From contig VAYD01000146.1 in assembly GCA_005883905.1 (NCBI GenBank), forward strand, positions 1-5,040: a stretch of 5,040 bases of DNA, in the 5' to 3' direction. Position 1 is the first letter of the stretch. Each line of letters starts with the position of its first letter. Shown here one piece after another: positions 1 to 4,428 of this stretch. Made by a program: the position numbers and the translations under genes. This stretch comes from Actinomycetota bacterium (lineage in GTDB: Bacteria > Actinomycetota > Thermoleophilia > Solirubrobacterales > Solirubrobacteraceae). The notes under the pieces were generated by a model, which was not told the origin of the DNA, ran no database searches, and worked only from the letters and a program-made list of their open reading frames with translations.

Positions 1-919
1 TCATGCCGACCGCGCCGCCGGGATAGCCGCCGCAGATCGCCTTGGCCAGGCAGACCATGTCGGGCTTGCCGCCGAAACGCTCGACCGCGCCGCCCGCGGC
101 GATCGTGCAGCCGGTCTTGACCTCGTCGAAGATCAGCTTGGCGCCGTGGGCGTCGCACAGCTCGCGCACGCGCTCCAGGTAGCCCTCGCGCGGCGCGACG
201 ATCGTGATGTTCATCATCGCCGGCTCGACGATCACCGCGGCGACGTCGAAGCGCTGCAGCGCTCGTTCGAGCGCGTCGGCGTCGTTGAACGGCACCGCCT
301 TGGTGAGCTGGCGGATCGCATCGGGATGGCCCGCGCCGAACGGCAGCGACGACGGCTCGCCGGGCTCACCGAGCTGATCGAGCGGCGGGCGAACGGACAC
401 CATCACGGAGTCGTGGTGCCCGTGGTAGGAGCCCTCCATCTTCAGGATCACGTCGCGGCCGGTCGCGCCGCGGGCGAGGTGGATGGCGGCCATCGTCGAC
501 TCCGTGCCGGAGTTCGAGAAGCGCCACTGCGGCAGGCCAAAGCGGCGGCGCAGCTCTTCGGCAACCTCGATCGAGCCGTCGGTCGGCGCGGCGAAGTGCG
601 AGCCACGAGCCGCCTGCTCGGACACCGCGCGCACGATCGCCGCGTGACCGTGCGAGACGCACATGACGCCGAAGCCGTTGTGGAAGTCGACGTACTCGTT
701 GCCGTCGACGTCCCAGACGCGCGACCCCTCGCCGTGGGAGAGGTAGATCGGCCGCGGCTCGCCGGCCTGGAACGAGCTCGGCACGCCCTTGGGCATGACC
801 TGGACCGCGCGCTCGAACTTCGCTTGCGAGCCCTGCGTGCGCTCCAGGAAGCGCGCCCGCTCGCGCTCAGTCAGCTGCTTGAGCCGGGCGCGATCGATCG
901 CCGAAGTGGTGGTGGCCAT
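1..919 (-). CDS. Class III PLP-dependent aminotransferase, glutamate-1-semialdehyde aminomutase-like (partial, C-terminus beyond left edge)
   Basis: The minus-strand frame from ATG at 919-917 runs off the left edge after 306 codons; the family is usually about 430-460 residues, so roughly the last third is missing. Fold-type I, class III landmarks appear in order: the SGTE phosphate-binding turn (residues 137-140), SYHGHHD (164-170), the glutamate of VEPAMMN (about 232), FDEV with the pyridine-nitrogen aspartate D265, and the Schiff-base lysine K293 in CLAKAICGG. The enzyme should be cytosolic and move an amino group using PLP. It resembles HemL along its length. However, the bona fide HemL stretches I recall (around DEVMTGFR and LGKIIGGG) read here as DEVKTGCT and LAKAICGG, so I infer a related transaminase of unknown substrate rather than the tetrapyrrole enzyme. 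The start is fixed by an in-frame TAA (931-929) three codons upstream. AAGGGG (complement of 932-937) lies 12 nt before the ATG, which is rather far for a Shine-Dalgarno. The class is secure; the substrate is not. Confidence 0.9.
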   Translation of the reverse strand, partial: MATTTSAIDRARLKQLTERERARFLERTQGSQAKFERAVQVMPKGVPSSFQAGEPRPIYLSHGEGSRVWDVDGNEYVDFHNGFGVMCVSHGHAAIVRAVSEQAARGSHFAAPTDGSIEVAEELRRRFGLPQWRFSNSGTESTMAAIHLARGATGRDVILKMEGSYHGHHDSVMVSVRPPLDQLGEPGEPSSLPFGAGHPDAIRQLTKAVPFNDADALERALQRFDVAAVIVEPAMMNITIVAPREGYLERVRELCDAHGAKLIFDEVKTGCTIAAGGAVERFGGKPDMVCLAKAICGGYPGGAVGM

Positions 920-928
920 GAGAAGCAG

Positions 929-979
929 TTACCCCTTGCCGGCATCCATGCCGGCGCTCTTGAGACAGTGGGTCAGCAT
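929..979 (-). CDS. Possible 16-residue leader ORF upstream of the aminotransferase
   Basis: The short ORF ATG (979-977) to TAA (931-929) encodes MLTHCLKSAGMDAGKG. It is preceded by a good Shine-Dalgarno, AAGGTAGG (complement of 987-994), exactly 7 nt before the ATG. It ends 9 nt before the aminotransferase ATG and is in the same frame. A palindrome (938-955) lies within its codons. This spacing would suit a leader peptide translationally coupled to the aminotransferase, whose own SD is poorly placed. Against it: the ORF is too short for coding statistics, the frame is also open further upstream, and no pattern of a regulated amino acid is obvious. I do not recognise the peptide. Confidence 0.25.
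   Translation of the reverse strand: MLTHCLKSAGMDAGKG
938..955. repeat. Perfect 18-bp palindrome before the aminotransferase start
   Basis: GCCGGCATCCATGCCGGC has arms of 8 bases (GCCGGCAT/ATGCCGGC) around 2 bases. In minus-strand RNA it would form a hairpin just 5' of the AAGGGG at 937-932 and about 18 nt before the aminotransferase ATG. It could be a dimeric repressor operator or a hairpin affecting ribosome access. It could also be a by-product of GC-rich sequence, as GCCGGC is common at this composition. Confidence 0.4.
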
Positions 980-994
980 CCGGCGACCTACCTT

Positions 995-1024
995 AGCCCC
1001 GCCGCCGGGCAGGACGGCGGGGCT
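995..1024 (-). terminator. GC-rich stem-loop after the PhoX-like gene, possible terminator
   Basis: AGCCCCGCCG (995-1004) and CGGCGGGGCT (1015-1024) form a perfect 10-bp stem with a 10-nt loop. It begins 22 nt after the stop of the minus-strand PhoX-like gene. On the minus strand the stem is followed by AAGGTAGG, not a T-run, so it is not a classic intrinsic terminator in that direction. On the plus strand it is followed by only TTT, and no plus-strand gene ends here. A U-tract-less terminator or an mRNA 3' stabiliser is plausible. Confidence 0.4.
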
Positions 1025-1046
1025 TTGGCCAGTTCGGCGATGGGCG

Positions 1047-2603
1047 CTACGGGGCGGGTGACACCTCGTACGTGTTGTTGTCGCCGTGCTGCTGCGTCCA
1101 GAACATGCGCCAGCCGCCGCTGAACAGCGTCGGGACCTTGACGCCGAGCAGGCCGGCGATCGTCGGGTCGCCGTCGGAGACATGGATGCCAGTGATCTCG
1201 TTGTCGCCTTCGTTGCCGTGCCCGGAGTGCTCGGCGTCGAACGTCGCCGATGGATCGCGTCCCTCGGCGAGGAACCGGACCGGCGCCGGCTGGTCCTCGG
1301 TGACGTCGAGCAGGTACGCCGAGTCCAGCGCGTTGCGCTGCGTGTGCAGCCCGTCGCCGGCGTCCTCGACGACCGCCGCCTGATGGCGGCTGACGAACGC
1401 GATGTTGTCGAGCCCCGTGTGGGCGACGTCGCCCTGCCAGACCACGCGCAGCCGCCCGGTCGAGGCCGACGGGTCGCGCTGGAACAGCTCCTGCAGCGAG
1501 CCGAAGCCGCCGTAGGCTGCGCCCGCCTCGGTCAGTGAGTTCGTGTCACCGGTCTCGGTGAAGAAGAACCGCTGGAAGTGGTCGCCCGGCTCGAAGACGC
1601 CGTTCTCGGGCCGCTTGAACGGCGTTGCCTTCGCTGCCTTCGCCAACGCGTTGGCGCTGAACGGCGTGGTGCCGTCCGTGCCCGTGTCGTGCAGCGTCAC
1701 CCAGCGCGTCCTGAACTCCTCGCCAGGCGTGTGCAGGTCGCGCGTGTCCGGGCTGGTGATGTCCGCCTCGGCCTGGCCCGCGTGGAACGCGATCGGATCG
1801 CCGCTGCGATTGGAGATCACCTGGAGCGCCTCAAGCCTGCCCTGGGACAGGTCGCTGGGGTGGTCGGGCACGAAGCGGTACACGAACGAGTTGGGCTGCT
1901 TGGCGTGCGTGCTCGGCGAGCCCGCGCTGCCGCCGACGTCTTCGACGATCCAGAGGTTGCCCGCGGAGTCGGCCTGGATGCCCTCGTAGCCGCCGCGGCC
2001 GACGGCGCCCGAGATGTCCGTCACCTGCGCCGGGTAGCCCAGCGTTGCCGCGTAGGTTCCCTGGCTGCTGTTCTCGGTGGTGAAGAGCAGGCGCTGCGCG
2101 AACGGATCCCACGTCGAGCCGTCGATCGCGGAAACGTTCGTCGACAGCAGCGTCACCCGGTGCGCCTGGTCGGCGTCGAGGTTGATCCGGGTGATCGCGC
2201 CGGGCGTTCCGCTCTCGTGCCCCTGGTAGAGGAAGTGCGTGCCGTAGTCGTAGTTCGGGTCGGCGCCGGGCTGGCCGCCGGGCAGCACCAGGTAGGTGTT
2301 CTTGTCGGGCTCGGTCTTGTGCGCCTCGTTGATCGCCTGCGTCAGGACCGTCGGTGCCGTGAAGCCGTCGTAGCCGTAGTACGGAACGGCGCTGGTGGCG
2401 CCGTCGAGCGACAGCGAGCCCCAGGCGACGGCGGTCTCGCTGAGCTCGGGCGACAGGACGTTGGCCGGCGACGCGCCGGTGACCTTCGGGTTGGCCGACG
2501 GCACGCCGGTCCAGGAGACCGGCGGCGACGCGGACGCCGCGGCAGGGACGAGCGCGCCCGCTGCGAGGGCAGCGGCCAGCGCCCGCCAGGGATGGCGGTT
2601 CAT
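1047..2603 (-). CDS. Secreted DUF839/PhoX-like beta-propeller protein
   Basis: This 518-residue protein has a Sec-type signal peptide: basic MNRHPWR, a hydrophobic core to about residue 20, and an Ala-Ser-Ala site predicting cleavage after A25. The mature part carries propeller-like blades with motifs I associate with DUF839/PhoX: WDPFAQRLLFTTENS (165-179), YEGIQADSAGNLWIVEDVGG (206-225), FKRPENG then FFFTETGDTN (329-335, 346-355), and LDNIAFVSRHQAAVVEDAGDG, split around 398-418. PhoX is an extracytoplasmic phosphatase using iron and calcium, and many acidic residues (E177, E221, D222, E333, E413, D414) could bind metal. The protein contains no cysteine, whereas characterised PhoX uses a cysteine iron ligand as I recall, so phosphatase activity is not assured. 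The start is well supported: GGAGGT (complement of 2610-2615) sits 6 nt before ATG 2603-2601. That SD falls in an inverted repeat. The gene starts 64 nt after the sulfur-carrier stop. The family call is by motif memory; the enzymatic role is unproven. Confidence 0.65.
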   Translation of the reverse strand: MNRHPWRALAAALAAGALVPAAASASPPVSWTGVPSANPKVTGASPANVLSPELSETAVAWGSLSLDGATSAVPYYGYDGFTAPTVLTQAINEAHKTEPDKNTYLVLPGGQPGADPNYDYGTHFLYQGHESGTPGAITRINLDADQAHRVTLLSTNVSAIDGSTWDPFAQRLLFTTENSSQGTYAATLGYPAQVTDISGAVGRGGYEGIQADSAGNLWIVEDVGGSAGSPSTHAKQPNSFVYRFVPDHPSDLSQGRLEALQVISNRSGDPIAFHAGQAEADITSPDTRDLHTPGEEFRTRWVTLHDTGTDGTTPFSANALAKAAKATPFKRPENGVFEPGDHFQRFFFTETGDTNSLTEAGAAYGGFGSLQELFQRDPSASTGRLRVVWQGDVAHTGLDNIAFVSRHQAAVVEDAGDGLHTQRNALDSAYLLDVTEDQPAPVRFLAEGRDPSATFDAEHSGHGNEGDNEITGIHVSDGDPTIAGLLGVKVPTLFSGGWRMFWTQQHGDNNTYEVSPAP

Positions 2604-2609
2604 GCATGG

Positions 2610-2651
2610 ACCTCCGAGTCAGGTGCCGGCACCACGCCGGCACGCGGAGGT
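2610..2651 (-). promoter_or_regulatory. Two-part stem-loop that can sequester the Shine-Dalgarno of the PhoX-like gene
   Basis: In the minus-strand RNA, ACCTCCG (2651-2645) can pair with CGGAGGT (2616-2610). The latter contains the GGAGGT Shine-Dalgarno of the PhoX-like gene. Nested inside is a perfect 8-bp stem, GTGCCGGC/GCCGGCAC (2643-2636 with 2630-2623), with a 5-nt loop. The two stems are separated by 1 nt on one side and 6 nt on the other. The structure is seen directly in the sequence; translational control is inferred. It could instead act as a transcription-terminating or RNA-processing hairpin after the sulfur-carrier gene, but no T-run follows it. Confidence 0.5.
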
Positions 2652-2667
2652 CAAGCTATGCGCCGTC

Positions 2668-2964
2668 TCAGGCGATCTCGTGATCGAGCGGTGAACCGCC
2701 GGCCATCGCCGGCAGGATCACGAGCACGTCGCCCTCGCCGACCCCGGTGTCGAGGCCGTCGAGGACGCGCACGTCCTCGTCGTTGAGATAGACGTTGACG
2801 TAGCGGTTCAGGTCGCCCTCGTCGCCGAAGAGCTGCGGGCGCGTCTCCGGATGCGCGTCGGCGAGCGCGTTCAGCAGCTCGCCGACGTTCGCGCCGTCCA
2901 CGGAGACCTCGCGCTCGCCGCCGACGGACGGGCGCAGGACTGGTGGGATGCGGATCGTGGCCAT
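2668..2964 (-). CDS. cysO: CysO/MoaD/ThiS-family ubiquitin-fold sulfur carrier with C-terminal tail
   Basis: This 98-residue protein has a beta-grasp carrier pattern: a first strand MATIRIPPVLR, a helix around VGELLNALADAHPE (27-40), RYVNVYLNDEDVR (54-66) and the C-terminal strand GDVLVILPAMAGG (78-90). The NDEDVR and ILPAMAGG elements match mycobacterial CysO, as I recall it, more closely than MoaD or ThiS. Such carriers are adenylated at the terminal glycine and converted to a thiocarboxylate; CysO then gives sulfide to O-phosphoserine through CysM. Here the diglycine is residues 89-90 and is followed by SPLDHEIA (91-98), so a protease would be needed to expose it. The start is 15 nt after the activating-enzyme stop and has no clear SD, which suggests translational coupling. 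No cysM or JAMM protease gene is in the window, so the pathway (cysteine, molybdopterin or other thiolation) stays open. Confidence 0.88.
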   Translation of the reverse strand: MATIRIPPVLRPSVGGEREVSVDGANVGELLNALADAHPETRPQLFGDEGDLNRYVNVYLNDEDVRVLDGLDTGVGEGDVLVILPAMAGGSPLDHEIA

Positions 2965-2979
2965 GTGGAGGGCGGCAGC

Positions 2980-4161
2980 CTAGCCAGCGGCGGCGCAGAA
3001 CGCCTCGTAGTCCGGGAAGACGCCCATCTCCTCGTCGCCGATCTCGTCGGGCTCGCGCGAGCAGATCGGGCACTCCGGGTCGCGGCGGACCTTGAGCTCG
3101 GTCGTCGTCGCGGCGAGCGCGTCGTACATCAGCAGGCGGCCGATGAGCGGGTCGCCCGAGCCGGTGATCAGCTTGATGACCTCGGTGGCCTGCAGCAGCC
3201 CCATCGTGCCCGGCAGCACGCCGAGGACGCCGTTGGCGCCGCAGGACGGCGCGAGCTCGGCCGGCGGCGGCTGGCGGAAGAGGCAGCGGTAGCACGGGCC
3301 CTCGTACGGGGCGAAGACGCTGAGCTGGCCCTCGAAGCCGAGGATCGCGGCGCTGACGACGGGGATCTTGAGGCGGACCGACGCGTCGTTGAGCAGGTAG
3401 CGCGTCGGGAAGTTGTCGACGCCGTCGACGATCACGTCGTAGCCGTCGATGATCTCCATGATGTTCGAGGCGTCGAGGCGCGCCTGGTACTTGACGACGT
3501 TGACGTCGGGGTTCAGGCCCTTGACGGCGCGCTCGGCGGAGTCGACCTTCGGGGTGCCGATGCCATCGGTCGTGTGGATGACCTGGCGCTGCAGGTTCGA
3601 GAGGTCGACGACGTCGTCGTCGACGATGCCAAGCGTGCCGACGCCGGCTGCGGCGAGGTAGAGCGCCACCGGCGAGCCGAGCCCGCCGGCGCCCAGGCAC
3701 AGCACCTTGGCGTCCAGCAGCTTGAGCTGGCCCTCGAGCCCGACCTCGGGCACGAGCACATGGCGGCTGTAGCGGTCGCGCTGCTCGGCGGTCAGCGCAC
3801 GCGGGGCCTCGACCTCGTAGCCGCGGTCCTTCCAGAGCGTGATGCCGCCGGTCATCGAGGCGACGTCCTCGAAGCCCAGCTCGGTCTTGAGCGTGTGCGC
3901 GGCGAGCGCGGAGCGCTGGCCGGAGGCGCAGTAGAGGATCACGCGCTGCTTGCGGTCCGGCACGGCGGCGTCGATCCGCGACTCGAGGTAGCCGCGCGGG
4001 ACGCTCTTGGCGCCCGGGAGATGCGCGACCGCGAACTCCTCGGCCTCGCGGACGTCGATGATGGGGACGCCGTTGCCCACGAGCGGCTTGACCTCGGAGG
4101 GATCGACCTCCTCGATCTGCGCGCGGATGCGCTTGATGTACTCGGCGCCGGAGGGGCTCAT
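2980..4161 (-). CDS. moeZ: Sulfur-carrier adenylyltransferase/sulfurtransferase: N-terminal rhodanese plus MoeB/ThiF domain
   Basis: This 393-residue cytosolic enzyme should activate the sulfur carrier encoded directly downstream. Residues about 15-120 form a rhodanese domain (VPIIDVREAEEF, then active loop CASGQRS with persulfide cysteine C78). Residues about 123-370 form an E1-like MoeB/ThiF domain: nucleotide-binding GAGGLGS (157-163), VDLSNLQRQVIH (185-196), PKV with K205, and DGVDNFPTR (246-254). There are paired zinc cysteines CYRC (290, 293) and CPIC (364, 367). C307 in APSC lines up with the MOCS3 acyl-linked cysteine. The expected chemistry is carrier C-terminus plus ATP to acyl-adenylate, then sulfur transfer from the C78 persulfide to give a thiocarboxylate. 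The rhodanese comes first, the reverse of MoeZ and MOCS3; rhodanese-first fusions exist elsewhere, so the symbol marks function rather than strict orthology. The start is supported by AGGTGA 7 nt before the ATG and a promoter upstream. All key residues are present. Confidence 0.93.
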   Translation of the reverse strand: MSPSGAEYIKRIRAQIEEVDPSEVKPLVGNGVPIIDVREAEEFAVAHLPGAKSVPRGYLESRIDAAVPDRKQRVILYCASGQRSALAAHTLKTELGFEDVASMTGGITLWKDRGYEVEAPRALTAEQRDRYSRHVLVPEVGLEGQLKLLDAKVLCLGAGGLGSPVALYLAAAGVGTLGIVDDDVVDLSNLQRQVIHTTDGIGTPKVDSAERAVKGLNPDVNVVKYQARLDASNIMEIIDGYDVIVDGVDNFPTRYLLNDASVRLKIPVVSAAILGFEGQLSVFAPYEGPCYRCLFRQPPPAELAPSCGANGVLGVLPGTMGLLQATEVIKLITGSGDPLIGRLLMYDALAATTTELKVRRDPECPICSREPDEIGDEEMGVFPDYEAFCAAAG

Positions 4162-4168
4162 TGAAGAA

Positions 4169-4174
4169 TCACCT
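4169..4174 (-). promoter_or_regulatory. Shine-Dalgarno of the rhodanese-MoeB gene
   Basis: AGGTGA (complement of 4169-4174) matches the anti-SD core and lies 7 nt before ATG 4161-4159. It fixes the start of the activating-enzyme gene and gives that gene the better ribosome site of the two-gene unit. Confidence 0.8.
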
Positions 4175-4200
4175 AAAGACGGGTCAGGATTACTTCAAAA

Positions 4201-4229
4201 AGTATAGCGCCGCTTGAGCCGGGCGGAAA
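4201..4229 (-). promoter_or_regulatory. Probable housekeeping-sigma promoter of the moeZ-cysO unit
   Basis: TATACT (complement of 4201-4206) is a near-consensus -10 in a short AT-rich patch of an otherwise GC-rich region. With a 17-bp spacer, the -35 position reads TTTCCG (4229-4224), a weak match to TTGACA. Transcription would start near 4194, giving a 5' leader of about 33 nt with the AGGTGA ribosome site inside it. The -10 is convincing and the -35 is not. Confidence 0.6.
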
Positions 4230-4244
4230 CGGGCGCTTAAACGA

Positions 4245-4275
4245 CTCGAGGCGCCCCGCTGCCGGGCGCCTCGAG
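4245..4275 (-). terminator. Perfect 12-bp stem-loop, likely terminator of a minus-strand transcript
   Basis: CTCGAGGCGCCC (4245-4256) and GGGCGCCTCGAG (4264-4275) form a perfect 12-bp stem with a 7-nt loop. On the minus strand the stem is followed directly by TCGTTTAAG, a modest U-rich tail. On the plus strand no T-run follows. It starts 13 nt after the stop of the candidate small ORF at 4289-4420, which it could terminate, and lies just upstream of the moeZ promoter, so it would insulate that promoter. An extra GGGCGC at 4231-4236 can compete for the GCGCCC arm (4251-4256). A dimeric operator is an alternative reading. Confidence 0.55.
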
Positions 4276-4288
4276 GACTACTGAGGGG

Positions 4289-4420
4289 TTATGTGGGCTG
4301 GACCTGGTGACACTTGTGCGGCTCCCGCCGGCCAGCGCCTCCCTTGGAGGGGTCCATCTCCTTGCTGCACCAGGAGTATCGGTTTGCGTGCGGAACGCCG
4401 ATATGGGGTCTGCACCCCAT
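4289..4420 (-). CDS. Candidate small protein, 43 residues, unrecognised
   Basis: A minus-strand frame from ATG 4420-4418 to TAA 4291-4289 encodes 43 residues. It is rich in Cys and His (C3, C18, C37; H6, H11, H35, H38), with YSWCSKEMDP at 15-24 and PHKCHQVQPT at the C-terminus. My hand count of G+C by codon position is about 60%, 56% and 79%, the pattern expected of a real gene at high GC. The opposite-strand frame shows the reverse pattern. A terminator-like hairpin starts 13 nt after the stop. The Cys/His spacing might allow metal binding, but I recognise no family. Weaknesses: no properly spaced SD (GGGAGAG lies 14 nt upstream), the ATG is only 8 bp from the divergent kinase ATG, and the region also forms several hairpins, so it may be a structured RNA instead. 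The internal Met22 has AAGGAG directly abutting it, too close to use. Confidence 0.42.
   Translation of the reverse strand: MGCRPHIGVPHANRYSWCSKEMDPSKGGAGRREPHKCHQVQPT
4338..4420. repeat. Run of consecutive stem-loops before the kinase gene
   Basis: Four inverted repeats lie side by side. CCTCC/GGAGG is at 4338-4350 with a 3-nt loop. CTCCT/AGGAG is at 4358-4376 with a 9-nt loop. TATCGG/CCGATA is at 4377-4403 with a 15-nt loop. ATGGGGT/ACCCCAT is at 4403-4420 with a 4-nt loop. The last three abut with no gap or share one base, which looks like organised RNA or DNA structure. It could be a 5' leader of the kinase mRNA (plus), a structured small RNA ending in the hairpin at 4245-4275 (minus), or a REP-like element. 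Some of the short stems could be chance. Confidence 0.4.
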
Positions 4421-4428
4421 TTGCGCAG

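Noticed and set aside
920..1046. Cobalamin-type riboswitch, prompted by CCACTGT on the minus strand before the aminotransferase
   Set aside because: No B12-box or supporting core helices could be found; the match is only a few bases.
146..1123. Plus-strand open frame of 325 codons opposite the aminotransferase
   Set aside because: The minus frame carries the full set of class III aminotransferase motifs; this frame is compositional and crosses the intergenic gap.
2604..2667. Promoter with TTGACC as -35 before the PhoX-like gene
   Set aside because: No acceptable -10 lies 16-18 bp downstream. The bases there belong to the GC-rich hairpin.
1578..2786. Long plus-strand open frame of about 400 codons opposite the PhoX-like gene
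   Set aside because: It is extremely Arg/Ala/Val/Gly-rich with no domain, and lies antisense to a gene with a signal peptide, SD and family motifs. It is a high-GC shadow.
2851..4164. Plus-strand open frame of 437 codons opposite the activating-enzyme and carrier genes
   Set aside because: It is antisense to two genes with clear catalytic motifs, and its low-complexity Asp/Val/Ala/Arg product matches nothing.
4291..4428. In-frame N-terminal extension of the kinase from ATG 4291
   Set aside because: Base composition by codon position is reversed (second position most GC-rich, third about 56%). The SD-like GAGGGG is only 2 nt from the ATG, and the extension has no membrane or domain features.
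4276..4428. tRNA or CRISPR repeat in the hairpin-rich intergenic region
   Set aside because: There is no T-loop TTCGA-type motif or acceptor pairing, and no direct repeats with regular spacing.
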